A stretch of DNA of 19,361 nucleotides from Synergistales bacterium (GTDB lineage Bacteria > Synergistota > Synergistia > Synergistales > Thermovirgaceae), in contig JAHDOX010000007.1 in assembly GCA_018434645.1 (NCBI GenBank), positions 1 through 19,361 of the forward strand, read 5' to 3'. The number at the start of each line of letters is the position of its first letter. Position 1 is the stretch's first letter. Positions 6,338 to 14,256 of the stretch are shown piece by piece. Below the pieces are notes generated by a model. That model saw nothing but the letters and a program-made list of their open reading frames with translations. It did no database searches and was not told the DNA's origin. Both the position numbers and the translations under genes were made by a program.

Positions 6338-6766
6338 TCATAATTTCGGGTGCGGTGCCTGCGCGAGGCATAACTCTATTTCCATAGGAGAATGCCACTT
6401 TCCCTTTCCTATACCAGGGCAACGCCCTCTTTCGCTCTTCCAGGCGTCCTGCGTAGAAAGAATTGAAGGCCAGAACGGGAAAAGTCTGCATTGTGCAGGT
6501 CGAAGGTCATACAAGACACATCCGTACCCGCATTCACCCAAAAAAACGCATTCACCTGTAGGCCTCTCCAGCAGGGATAGGACTTTTTCACCTGCGAGGA
6601 AACTTTCTCTCGTAAAAGCCACGACCGGTTTTTGCAGTCTCCTTGAAATGGCCTCGGCTTCTTCCGGGGTAACCAACACGGTACCGGGTTCGCCCCTGCA
6701 GCACCTTCCGCAACTCACGCACGAAAAGTGTAAACCCTCATTCCACCAGGGTTTATTTTTGTTCAA
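6338..6766 (-). CDS. YkgJ-family cysteine-cluster protein
   Basis: The protein is 142 residues long. Eight conserved-type cysteines appear in the order CxxCGRCC (about 16-22), then ECVFL, GYGCVLYDLRPAQCRLFPF and a late RCPG. This is the YkgJ/UPF0153 pattern, thought to hold zinc or an Fe-S cluster; the function is unknown. The RPxQCRxFPFWP segment is diagnostic. The start is TTG, overlapping the mreB stop as TTGA, and there is no in-frame ATG before the cysteine motifs, so translation is probably coupled to mreB. A 167-base AT-rich gap separates it from lat and shows no convincing terminator. Confidence 0.85.
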   Translation of the reverse strand: MNKNKPWWNEGLHFSCVSCGRCCRGEPGTVLVTPEEAEAISRRLQKPVVAFTRESFLAGEKVLSLLERPTGECVFLGECGYGCVLYDLRPAQCRLFPFWPSILSTQDAWKSERGRCPGIGKGKWHSPMEIELCLAQAPHPKL

Positions 6767-7803
6767 CCACGCCTTCCCCGCTTTCTCGACGTCCCCAAAA
6801 GGGCCCCGTTCGCTTTAAGAACATCCAGCGCATCCAGAGCCTTGCCTGTGCCCAAAACAACGCATTCCAGCGGGACATCGGCAACGTAGGCCGGAATGCC
6901 TGTCTTATTGGTTAAAAGTTCCGGCAATCCCTTTAGCAGTGCTCCGCCTCCTGTCAAGGTGATTCCCCGGTCTATTATGTCAGCTGAAAGTTCCGGCGGG
7001 GTCTGCTCCAAAACCTGTCGGACTCCGTCTATTATCATCTGCAAGGTCTCTTCTATGGCTTCGGCCACGAGCTTCTCGGAGATCTCAAGTTGCCTCGGCA
7101 ACCCGTGTACGAGGTCTCTTCCCTTGATGACCATGGTTTTTTCTTCGTTCTCAGAAGGATAGCAGGTAGCGATTTTCATCTTGATATCTTCGGCTGTCTG
7201 CTCACCGATAGCGAGATTGTATTCCCTTCTGATATAGCGTGCTATATTCTCGTCCAGGCGGTCGCCGCCAAGCCTGAGGGACTCGGTTACGACGATGCCG
7301 CCGTAGGAGATGACGGCTATGTCGGTGGTTCCACCACCTATATCGACGAGCATATTGCCTCTGGGTTCGGAAATGTCCAGATTCGCCCCTATCGCTGCGG
7401 ACATTGGTTCTTCTATGAGGTAGGCTTCCTTCGCTCCTATTTCCACGGCGGCCTCAAGGACGGCCCGGCGTTCCACATCGGTGGCACCCGAAGGAACACA
7501 AACCATGACGCGTCTTCTAAGCATCCGCCCGAAACCCTTTATCACTTTCTTGAGAAAATAACGTAGCATCGCTTCCGTCATGGTGTAATCAGCTATGACA
7601 CCGTCCCTAAGGGGCCTTACGGCAACTACGTTTCCCGGAGTCCTTCCGAGCATCCTCTTGGCCTCGAGTCCCACGGCAAGTATGCGATCGGTATTCATAT
7701 CGACAGCTACCACAGAAGGCTCCCTGAGGACAACGCCCTTCTGCTTCATATATATAAGCACGTTGGCTGTACCGAGATCTATTCCAATGTCCATTCCCCA
7801 CAC
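6763..7803 (-). CDS. mreB: MreB/Mbl-family actin-like cell-shape protein
   Basis: The protein is 346 residues, the usual MreB length. It forms membrane-bound filaments that direct cell-wall elongation in rods. Actin-fold motifs are in order: phosphate 1 GIDLGTANVLIYMKQKGVVL (about 7-26), connect 1 and TEAMLRYFLKKV, VCVPSGATDVERRAV, EEPMSAAIGA, phosphate 2 LVDIGGGTTDIAVISYGGIV, and the adenosine loop ITLTGGGALLKGLPELL. The C-terminus ends in a basic tail. The start is GTG with GGAG about eight bases upstream; the ATG three codons later is an alternative. It is followed by the YkgJ-like gene, not by mreC and mreD, and preceded by truA. It could be one of several MreB paralogues. Confidence 0.93.
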   Translation of the reverse strand: MWGMDIGIDLGTANVLIYMKQKGVVLREPSVVAVDMNTDRILAVGLEAKRMLGRTPGNVVAVRPLRDGVIADYTMTEAMLRYFLKKVIKGFGRMLRRRVMVCVPSGATDVERRAVLEAAVEIGAKEAYLIEEPMSAAIGANLDISEPRGNMLVDIGGGTTDIAVISYGGIVVTESLRLGGDRLDENIARYIRREYNLAIGEQTAEDIKMKIATCYPSENEEKTMVIKGRDLVHGLPRQLEISEKLVAEAIEETLQMIIDGVRQVLEQTPPELSADIIDRGITLTGGGALLKGLPELLTNKTGIPAYVADVPLECVVLGTGKALDALDVLKANGALLGTSRKRGRRG

Positions 7804-7901
7804 ACCCCATCACTCCTTCAACGGGCTGCTCCGAAGCAAACAACCAAAGCAAGATAATCCCTTGCCGCGAACGGAACACGTTTAGAAAGGCACCGCTAAA
7901 A

Positions 7902-7930
7902 ACTATATCCCGAACAACCCTTCACCTCAA
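7902..7930 (-). promoter_or_regulatory. Candidate promoter of mreB
   Basis: On the minus strand, TTGAGG (7925-7930, four of six) and TATAGT (7902-7907, five of six) are 17 bases apart. The -35 box overlaps the truA stop codon. Transcription would start near 7895 and give a leader of about 90 bases before the GTG at 7803. No other structure of note is seen in the 7804-7926 gap. Confidence 0.4.
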
Positions 7931-8691
7931 GAACCAACACTGGGCCATAACGGAACATCATATCCGATCTTCTGGAGGATAAGCCCCTGCGCAGGCGCCG
8001 TGGGTCCGCCCTCTTCCCTGTGGGCGCCGCGAAGAAGGTAGTCCAGAAATTCCAGACTACAGTCTCCCGCTGCGATATGGTCGGTGGTACCTATCATGAT
8101 CCTTACCATGTTGGTAAGGAAGGCTTTCCCGCGTATCCTAAAGCGGATCAGTGGACCGCGCTTCGCAACGGTCATCCGTGCGATATCCCGGACCGCATTC
8201 GGCGGACACTCGATGGCACGACAAAAGGCTCTGAAATCATGGGTTCCGGTGAACTTTCTGCAGGCTGACCTTACCTTTTCCATGTCCCAGTCGGCCCGGC
8301 GTTTCCACCAGACGTAATTCCTTATATGAGGATAACATGAAGCCCCTGTCCACACGTGATATACGTACTCTCTCCAGAGAGCGCTGTACCTTGCGTGAAA
8401 AGAGTCGTCTACATGCGCGGCTTCCATCAACCGGATTTGGTCGGGCAAGTGGGCATTGCCTGCCGAAATGATAGTTTCAAGAGGTAAAGGATATTTGAGT
8501 TCGAAGGATGCCACCTGTCCGAGGGCGTGAACACCCTTGTCAGTTCTTCCCGCACCGTGCACTGAAACGTCTTCGTGGCAAAACGCCGTCAATGCCTTTT
8601 CGACTGACTCCTGAACGGTCGTTCTGCCGGGCTGTTTTTGCCAACCTGAGAAGGCCCGCCCATCATAGGCTATCTTAATTGCATACTTCAT
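7927..8691 (-). CDS. truA: tRNA pseudouridine(38-40) synthase TruA
   Basis: The protein is 254 residues from the ATG at 8691. It isomerises uridines 38-40 in the tRNA anticodon arm. It shows the YDGRAFSGWQKQPGRTTVQ start, the catalytic-Asp motif GAGRTDKGVHALGQVASF, HARYSALWREYVYHV, and GKAFLTNMVRIMIGT near the C-terminus, all typical of TruA. The ATG overlaps the ecfT stop as ATGA. The frame is open a further 29 codons upstream, but those overlap ecfT and match nothing in the family. Its place after ecfT is the same as in many Firmicutes and Synergistota. Confidence 0.95.
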   Translation of the reverse strand: MKYAIKIAYDGRAFSGWQKQPGRTTVQESVEKALTAFCHEDVSVHGAGRTDKGVHALGQVASFELKYPLPLETIISAGNAHLPDQIRLMEAAHVDDSFHARYSALWREYVYHVWTGASCYPHIRNYVWWKRRADWDMEKVRSACRKFTGTHDFRAFCRAIECPPNAVRDIARMTVAKRGPLIRFRIRGKAFLTNMVRIMIGTTDHIAAGDCSLEFLDYLLRGAHREEGGPTAPAQGLILQKIGYDVPLWPSVGS

Positions 8692-9503
8692 ACAAGAGAC
8701 ATCCTCGAGTTTAAAAAAACAAGAAACACCGTAACCACCAGAACCGTGAGAAAAGCCACCGAATCCCTCGATCTCCAAACCAGAGGGTTCATTCGCGTAC
8801 GTCCTGCCCCGCCCTTGTAATTTCGGGATTCCATAGCTATGGCAAGCTCCTCCGCCCTTTGGAAAACTATAACGAAAAGAGGCACGAGCACGGGGATAAA
8901 AGCCCTAAGTCGCTTTATTATTCCTCCGCTGTCAAGGTCAGCCCCTCTTGCCAACTGAGCCTTCATGATTCTGTCCGTTTCGTCAAGCAAGGTTGGTATG
9001 AAACGGATCGCGATAGTCATCATCATGGCCATTTCGTGGGCAGGAAACCCCAGCGGCTTTAAAGGTGAAAGAAGATGTTCCAGCCCGTCGGCCAGTTCAG
9101 TAGGGCTTGTAGTCAACGTCAGCGTCCCGGCGAAAATCACGAGCAAAAACAGGCGGGAGCCCATTTTGAAGGCCATTCGCAAGCCTTCTTCCGTTACCTT
9201 GAGTATACCGAAACGGAAAATCGGGGTTCCCTGACTGAACAACAAATGTATCACTGCTGTAAATACCACAAGAAAAATGACGGGCCTGGCGGTACGTAAC
9301 ACCATTGAAAGAGGCAACCTTGACATGACCACGACAATGGTCAAGAAGGCTGCCCAAAGCGCGAAGACCTGCCATTGATCGGCAAGAAAGACACCTGTCA
9401 GAATAGAAAGGGTTGCCAGTATTTTAGCCCTGGGGTCAGTCTTGTGCACTACAGACCCTGTCGGCACATATTGCCCCAGCGTCAGGTGGTTAAGAAATCT
9501 CAT
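8688..9503 (-). CDS. ecfT: ECF transporter transmembrane component EcfT
   Basis: The protein is 271 residues from the ATG at 9503. It is the membrane coupling subunit of energy-coupling factor transporters and links the two EcfA ATPases to substrate-binding S components. Hydrophobic segments lie at about 30-70, 75-95, 110-130, 140-165 and near the C-terminus. The family coupling-helix motifs are seen as LARGADLDSG and AMESRNYKGG; the second departs from the usual A-R-G form. The start PTGSVVHKTDPRAKI is typical of EcfT. The ATG overlaps the ecfA2 stop as ATGA, so four earlier codons in the same frame are not used. Confidence 0.93.
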   Translation of the reverse strand: MRFLNHLTLGQYVPTGSVVHKTDPRAKILATLSILTGVFLADQWQVFALWAAFLTIVVVMSRLPLSMVLRTARPVIFLVVFTAVIHLLFSQGTPIFRFGILKVTEEGLRMAFKMGSRLFLLVIFAGTLTLTTSPTELADGLEHLLSPLKPLGFPAHEMAMMMTIAIRFIPTLLDETDRIMKAQLARGADLDSGGIIKRLRAFIPVLVPLFVIVFQRAEELAIAMESRNYKGGAGRTRMNPLVWRSRDSVAFLTVLVVTVFLVFLNSRMSLV

Positions 9504-10342
9504 TTTCCTACACACCTTTCGATTGCACCGACAAGGGTTTCGGCATTCCAGGTCACCGGGACATCCATTCCAAGTTCTCTCAACCTTCCCGAAAAAAGAG
9601 GCACCGGAGGCATTACAAGCCCGGGAACTTCGCGTTCCGTCAATTCTTCAAGAATGACCCCGGGAGTTCCCCATAACCTCGATTTACCCCCCGTGAGCAC
9701 CAGTATCCTGTCACTGACGGACACGGCCAGCTCCAGGTCGTGAGTTATGTGCACTATCCCGGTCCCTTTTTGCTTCAGACCATGCAAGAGATCACATAAT
9801 TCCCTTTTACCAGATGCGTCCAGGCCGGCCGTAGGCTCGTCCAGAACCAGATAATCGGGCCTGACGGCCAGTACCGAAGCAATGGCTACGCGACGTTTTT
9901 CCCCTCCCGACAAGTGAAAGGGGGAAAGTTCCTTGAAGGTTTCGCCAAGACCTGCCAGCGAAAGTGCTTCTGTTACCCTTTCGGGAATTTCGTCCCCGGG
10001 AACGCCCCAGTTCTTTGGCCCGAAAGCTATCTCCTCGAAAACGGTTTCCTCAAATATCTGCTGTTCGGGATACTGGAAGACCAATCCAACTTTCCTGCGA
10101 ATCTCCCTCAGCCTGGCGCGGTTTTCCTCAACACCAACGCCATCGACGGAGACATGTCCCTCCGTAGGCAACAGCAGCGCATTCATATGTTGGGCTAGAG
10201 TCGATTTTCCGCTGCCGGTATGGCCTACAACGGAAACCCACTCCCCGCGATCGACGACCAGGGAGACTCCCGAAAGAGCAACTGTTTCAAGGGGCGTTCC
10301 CCTATGGTAAATATGGGTGATATTATCGATTACTATGGACAC
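9500..10342 (-). CDS. ecfA2: ECF transporter ATP-binding subunit EcfA2
   Basis: The protein is 280 residues long, one of two ATPases of the shared ECF module. Walker A is GHTGSGKST (about 40-48), the Q-loop is VFQYPEQQIFEETV, the signature is LSGGEKRRVAIA, and Walker B is YLVLDEPTAGLD with the switch His in ITHD. A C-terminal domain of about 60 residues is usual for EcfA. The start is GTG and overlaps the end of ecfA1 by ten bases. ALSGVSLVVDRGEWVSVVG is the usual entry to the Walker A strand. The order A1-A2-T indicates a group II (shared) module; no S component is present in the window. Confidence 0.93.
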   Translation of the reverse strand: MSIVIDNITHIYHRGTPLETVALSGVSLVVDRGEWVSVVGHTGSGKSTLAQHMNALLLPTEGHVSVDGVGVEENRARLREIRRKVGLVFQYPEQQIFEETVFEEIAFGPKNWGVPGDEIPERVTEALSLAGLGETFKELSPFHLSGGEKRRVAIASVLAVRPDYLVLDEPTAGLDASGKRELCDLLHGLKQKGTGIVHITHDLELAVSVSDRILVLTGGKSRLWGTPGVILEELTEREVPGLVMPPVPLFSGRLRELGMDVPVTWNAETLVGAIERCVGK

Positions 10343-11163
10343 AACGCGGACACCATTTCCTCAAGAACCGGCGGGGCTTCGCCCGAAATAATACCGCTTT
10401 CCACAAGGCCTTTCCAGACCGCAACCAGCGGCGGTATCTCCAGCCCCCACTGGCCGAGGCGCTGGTCTTCATCCCGGAAAAGCACCAAAGGCGAGCCTTC
10501 CCAAACAATGGACCCTCCGTTCAAAACTACGCAACGATCGCATCGGAGTATCTCTTCCATGCGATGGGTAATCGAGACCAGGGTCATTCCTTCTGAATGA
10601 AGTCGCCAGAGCACCTGTTGCAACTCTTGTCGACCGCTCGGGTCGAGCATGGATGTCGCCTCGTCTAGGACAAGGCACGGTGGCTGCATTGCTATGGCCC
10701 CCGCAACGGCGAGGCGTTGCTTCTGCCCACCTGAAAGAGCATAGGTAGGTTTACCGGCAAGGTCAGTGAGCCCCGTTTCCTTAAGTGCCCGTTCTACCCG
10801 CCTTTTTATCTCTTCCGGAGGAACACCGAGATTTTCCGGTCCGAAGGCAACATCTTCCTCGACTATGGCTGCCACTATCTGGTTTTCCGGATTTTGAAAA
10901 ACGATAGCCGCCATTTCACGCGCAAAACGTTGCCCCTCAACAGTTCTTGTGTCGGACCCACCGACAAGACAAGCGCCCTGCGTCGGAACCAGCAGGGCGT
11001 TGAAATGTCTGGCGAGTGTGGATTTCCCGGATCCGTTCGCCCCGAGAACGGCTAACCATTCTCCTTCAATGACTTCCAGGTTTATACCCTTGAGAGCAAA
11101 TTTTCCACTTCCGGGATAGGTATATGAAACGTTCTCAAATGATACGATTACCTTTTCGGTCAT
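10333..11163 (-). CDS. ecfA1: ECF transporter ATP-binding subunit EcfA1
   Basis: The protein is 276 residues long. It has VSYTYPGSGKFALKGINLEV, Walker A GANGSGKST (about 41-49), the Q-loop VFQNPENQIVAAIVEEDVAF, the signature LSGGQKQRLAVAG, and Walker B CLVLDEATSMLDPSGR with His in ITHR. The FQNPxNQ Q-loop and the Q in the signature are typical of EcfA1, and the paired gene fits EcfA2. The ATG overlaps the rplQ stop as ATGA, so it is translated as part of the ribosomal block. With EcfA2 and EcfT it would power uptake of vitamins or metals for any S component encoded elsewhere. Confidence 0.93.
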   Translation of the reverse strand: MTEKVIVSFENVSYTYPGSGKFALKGINLEVIEGEWLAVLGANGSGKSTLARHFNALLVPTQGACLVGGSDTRTVEGQRFAREMAAIVFQNPENQIVAAIVEEDVAFGPENLGVPPEEIKRRVERALKETGLTDLAGKPTYALSGGQKQRLAVAGAIAMQPPCLVLDEATSMLDPSGRQELQQVLWRLHSEGMTLVSITHRMEEILRCDRCVVLNGGSIVWEGSPLVLFRDEDQRLGQWGLEIPPLVAVWKGLVESGIISGEAPPVLEEMVSALCP

Positions 11164-11519
11164 GACTCCTCTACGAGCTCGATCACGGCCATAGGAGAGG
11201 AGTCTCCGTGACGGAAACCCGTTTTGACGATACGGGTATATCCACCATTACGCGATTCATACCTGGGCGCCAATTCATCAAAGAGTTTTTTCACAGCTGC
11301 CTTGTCAGGCATTCTCGAAGCCACCAGGCGCCTGTTGTGCAGTCCTCCGTGTTTGGCCTTCGTCACGAGCCTTTCTGCAACCCTGCGCAGTTCCTTTGCT
11401 CTGGGAAGCGTCGTTTCCAGTCTTTCCTGTAAAAATAAATCTGCGGCGAGGTTCGACAGCATGGCCCGGCGGTGGCTTCCATACCGTCCGAGTGTGCGTC
11501 TGTCCATCCGATGCCTCAT
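11160..11519 (-). CDS. rplQ: 50S ribosomal protein L17
   Basis: The protein is 119 residues, the usual bacterial L17 length. The opening MRHRMDRRTLGRYGSHRRAM is close to the family consensus (MRHrxxxxkLgRxxxhRxaml), and GGYTRIVKTGFRHGDSSPMAVIEL is the conserved C-terminal part. L17 sits near the peptide exit tunnel. The ATG shares one base with the rpoA stop (TGATG), and the stop overlaps ecfA1 as ATGA. Confidence 0.97.
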   Translation of the reverse strand: MRHRMDRRTLGRYGSHRRAMLSNLAADLFLQERLETTLPRAKELRRVAERLVTKAKHGGLHNRRLVASRMPDKAAVKKLFDELAPRYESRNGGYTRIVKTGFRHGDSSPMAVIELVEES

Positions 11520-12556
11520 CAGACTGTCTCCTCCGTTTCGTTTTCTTCTTCGGGTTGTTCAGGTAAAACTTCTTTCTTTTCCCCTCCTTCGATGGTCAAA
11601 CCGAATTTTTCAAGTTTTTCCTCGATCTCCTTTAGCGAAACCTTCCCCAGGTTTCTTATTTTAAGGAGCTCCGCCTTGCCTCGGGAGACAAGATCTCCTA
11701 TAGTCTGCACACCGCCTCTTAAAAGGCAGTTTTCGCTTCGAATGGAAAGCTCAAGGTCTTTTATCGGCCTTGCGAGCAACGCGTTCTCTTCCAGGCCGGC
11801 TTCTTCGCCGACCGTTTCAGGCTTCCCGGAAGAAATTGTCTCTTCCAATTCTCTTTCAGGTTCCGCCTCGCTCGTTTTTTGCAAATCATCGATGATTCGT
11901 CCGAAATAGCCCTGAAGGATTCCAGCGGCCTCGGTAACTGCCGACTCCGGATCGACGGCTCCATTCGTCCACACATCAAGAAGCAGCCTCTCGTAGTCCG
12001 TCCTTTGTCCCACCCTGGCGTCCTGCACTTCGTACTTTGCCCTCAGCACCGGCGAGTAAACGGCATCCACCATCAGCGCATCGACCGGCAAATAGGAAGG
12101 ACGCTGGCGGTCGGTGGTCGCATAGCCCGTACCCCTTTCCACAAAGAGGTCCATTTCCAGCTTGGCGCCATCCAAAAGGGTACAGATTCTTGCGTCGGGA
12201 TCTGTGAATTCGACCTCGCTATCGGGGTGGATATCGGCTGCCGTAACCTCTTTAGGGCCCTCGGCCTCCAGCCTCAGTACACGGACCTCGTTCGAGTAGG
12301 AGCGTACCGGAACCTTTTTCAGGTTCAGCATCATCTCTATGACATCTTCACGAACTCCCTCTACTGTACTGAATTCATGCAGCACGCCTTCTATCCGCAC
12401 GGCCGTAATGGCCGCTCCTTTTATGGAAGAAAGCAATACCCTCCTGAGGGCGTTACCAAGGGTTACTCCGTATCCTCTTTCCAGTGGCCCGAGGACTATT
12501 CTACCGTGCAGGGGGGTGCTTTCCTCTATGCGTATTTCCGGTCGTATATGTTCCAA
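11519..12556 (-). CDS. rpoA: DNA-directed RNA polymerase subunit alpha
   Basis: The protein is about 345 residues. The N-terminal domain (to about 225) has GPLERGYGVTLGNALRRVLL and KYEVQDARVGQRTDYERLLL, which handle dimerisation and assembly. The C-terminal domain has the helix-hairpin-helix part LRGGVQTIGDLVSRGKAELLKIRNLGKVSLKEIEEKL and contacts UP elements and activators. Both the inter-domain linker (rich in Glu, Pro and Ser) and the extreme C-terminus (EEENETEETV) are long and acidic compared with E. coli or Bacillus. The TTG at 12556 is chosen because GGGGGGA (12563-12569) lies just upstream and the length then fits Bacillus-type alpha. ATG codons at 12571 and 12589 are alternatives and would slightly overlap or abut rpsD. 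Confidence 0.95.
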   Translation of the reverse strand: MEHIRPEIRIEESTPLHGRIVLGPLERGYGVTLGNALRRVLLSSIKGAAITAVRIEGVLHEFSTVEGVREDVIEMMLNLKKVPVRSYSNEVRVLRLEAEGPKEVTAADIHPDSEVEFTDPDARICTLLDGAKLEMDLFVERGTGYATTDRQRPSYLPVDALMVDAVYSPVLRAKYEVQDARVGQRTDYERLLLDVWTNGAVDPESAVTEAAGILQGYFGRIIDDLQKTSEAEPERELEETISSGKPETVGEEAGLEENALLARPIKDLELSIRSENCLLRGGVQTIGDLVSRGKAELLKIRNLGKVSLKEIEEKLEKFGLTIEGGEKKEVLPEQPEEENETEETV

Positions 12557-12578
12557 AATAAATCCCCCCATCGCTGGT

Positions 12579-13205
12579 TTAGCGTGCATAGAACTCTACG
12601 ACCAGCTGTTCTTTAACCGGGACATCGATGTGCTCCCGGTCGGGCACCATAAGGACACTGCCTTCGTACTTCTCGGCGTCAAAGGATAACCAGCCTGGGA
12701 GCGTCCTGCTTCCGGCAACTTCCACGTTTTCCTTGATAACCGGGATATCACGACTTCCTTCCGCTATGGTAATCCGGTCTCCCTGCCTGACCAGGTAGCT
12801 TGGAATATCCACTTTCCGACCGTTAACCATGATATGGCCATGGAGCACAATTTGCCTGGCCTGCCTGCGGCTGTTACCGATTCCCATACGGTAAACCACG
12901 TTGTCAAGTCTCCGCTCAAGGAGCTGCAGAAAGTCATGGCCCGTCTGGCCGGCCATTTTGGTGGCCTGCTGATAGAACCTTCTGAACTGGTTCTCGTTCA
13001 TGCCGTAAAAACGGCGAAGTTTTTGCTTCTCGCGTAAACGAAGTCCGTATTCACTTACTTTGGTCCGTCTTTGGCCGTGCTGGCCGGGACGATGGTTCTT
13101 CCTGTTGAGTGAACATTTTTCCGTATAGCACCTGTCGCCCTTGAGGAAAAGCTTCGTCCCCTCGGCCCTGCACAGGCGGCAAACTGGTCCTGTATATCTG
13201 CTCAT
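12579..13205 (-). CDS. rpsD: 30S ribosomal protein S4, zinc-binding (C+) form
   Basis: The protein is 208 residues long. The N-terminus has four cysteines, in CRLC (9-12) and later CYTEKC (about 26-31), the zinc-binding form of S4. FLLQLLERRLDNVVYRMGI-type sequence and the S4 RNA-binding domain (ARQIVLHGHIMVNGRKVDIPS) follow. S4 is a primary 16S rRNA binder and, in several bacteria, a translational repressor of its own operon; no S4-binding leader was recognised here. AGGAGG lies 11 bases before the ATG. Confidence 0.97.
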   Translation of the reverse strand: MSRYTGPVCRLCRAEGTKLFLKGDRCYTEKCSLNRKNHRPGQHGQRRTKVSEYGLRLREKQKLRRFYGMNENQFRRFYQQATKMAGQTGHDFLQLLERRLDNVVYRMGIGNSRRQARQIVLHGHIMVNGRKVDIPSYLVRQGDRITIAEGSRDIPVIKENVEVAGSRTLPGWLSFDAEKYEGSVLMVPDREHIDVPVKEQLVVEFYAR

Positions 13206-13233
13206 TTATACTGTGCCCTCCTCTTGGCGTCGA

Positions 13234-13626
13234 CTATACCCGGCGCCTCTTCGGCGGTCGGCAGCCGTTATGCGGAATGGGAGTGTCGTCCCTTATCATG
13301 TTTACCTGAAGTCCCGCTGCCTGCAGTGACCTTATGGCGGATTCACGACCTGGTCCGGGCCCCTTGACTATGACGTCGATCTCCTGGACCCCGTGGTCCT
13401 GAGCCTGTTTCGCCACCTGTTGGGCGGCCATCTGCGCGGCGTATGGTGTGGATTTCCTGGTTCCCTTGAAACCGACATTTCCACCCGATGCCCAGGTAAG
13501 GAGATTACCCTCCTTGTCGGTTACACCGATGATAGTGTTGTTGAAAGTTGAATGAATATGAGCCACACCATAGCTTATGTTTTTACGTTCTTTCCGTTTT
13601 CCTCGACGTTGCTGTCTTTTTGCCAC
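13234..13626 (-). CDS. rpsK: 30S ribosomal protein S11
   Basis: The protein is 130 residues, the usual length. Family signatures are VAHIHSTFNNTIIGVTDKEG, WASGGNVGFKGTRKSTPYAA and the C-terminal IRDDTPIPHNGCRPPKRRRV. S11 lies on the 30S platform near the E site. The start is GTG, with GGAGG about ten bases upstream. It is followed 28 bases later by rpsD. Confidence 0.97.
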   Translation of the reverse strand: MAKRQQRRGKRKERKNISYGVAHIHSTFNNTIIGVTDKEGNLLTWASGGNVGFKGTRKSTPYAAQMAAQQVAKQAQDHGVQEIDVIVKGPGPGRESAIRSLQAAGLQVNMIRDDTPIPHNGCRPPKRRRV

Positions 13627-13672
13627 GTCCGGATTCCCTCCTTTGGGTAAATACCCTTTCGCTCATACGTGG

Positions 13673-14056
13673 TTATTTCTTTCCAGAGGCCTTTTTCTTG
13701 CCCATAACGGCCCGTCTCGGTCCCTTGCGCGTACGGGCATTGGTCTTCGTTTTCTGTCCGCGCACGGGCAATCCCTGCTTGTGCCTCAAGCCCCTGTAGC
13801 AGCCTATTTCCATAAGCCGCTTTACGTTCATGGTGACTTCTCTTCTGAGGTCACCTTCCACCTTGTAGTTTTCCTCGATTTGAGCACGTAATTTCTGTTC
13901 TTCGTCCTCAGTCAAATCCTTGACCCGAGTATCGGGATTGATCGACGTCGCGGCGAGAATGCGCTGGGCCGTCGGAAGGCCGATCCCGTATATATAGGTC
14001 AGCGCTATTTCGACCCGTTTTTCTCTTGGCAGGTCAACTCCTGCAATGCGTGCCAT
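13673..14056 (-). CDS. rpsM: 30S ribosomal protein S13
   Basis: The protein is 127 residues long. It starts MARIAGVDLPREKRVEIALT, contains the IYGIG helix-two-turn-helix region, and ends with GLPVRGQKTKTNARTRKGPR and a Lys-rich tail that reaches the P-site tRNA. The ribosome binding site GGAGGT overlaps the final codons and stop of rpmJ. Confidence 0.97.
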   Translation of the reverse strand: MARIAGVDLPREKRVEIALTYIYGIGLPTAQRILAATSINPDTRVKDLTEDEEQKLRAQIEENYKVEGDLRREVTMNVKRLMEIGCYRGLRHKQGLPVRGQKTKTNARTRKGPRRAVMGKKKASGKK

Positions 14057-14063
14057 TCCTGCG

Positions 14064-14189
14064 CTACCTCCTTGCTCCCTGGCGTTGCTTGTGCCTGGGA
14101 TTCTTTTTGCAGATTATCCGGACTACGCCGTTTCTTTTGATTACACGGCAATATTCGCAAATCGGCTTCACCGAGGGTTTTACCTTCAT
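14064..14189 (-). CDS. rpmJ: 50S ribosomal protein L36, zinc-binding (C+) form
   Basis: This is a 41-residue protein found by direct translation of the minus strand between infA and rpsM. It reads MKVKPSVKPICEYCRVIKRN at the start and CKKNPRHKQRQGARR at the end. The C-x2-C-x12-C-x5-H zinc site is intact. The usual bacterial length is 37-38 residues, so this one has a short basic extension. The last codons AGG AGG and the stop TAG form the Shine-Dalgarno site of rpsM. GGAGGAG lies upstream of its own ATG. Confidence 0.96.
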   Translation of the reverse strand: MKVKPSVKPICEYCRVIKRNGVVRIICKKNPRHKQRQGARR

Positions 14190-14256
14190 CTTCCAACACT
14201 CCTCCTGAGAATGCCCTCTGGCTGGTCGACAACCCTTTCACCGGCTGGAAGGCAAA

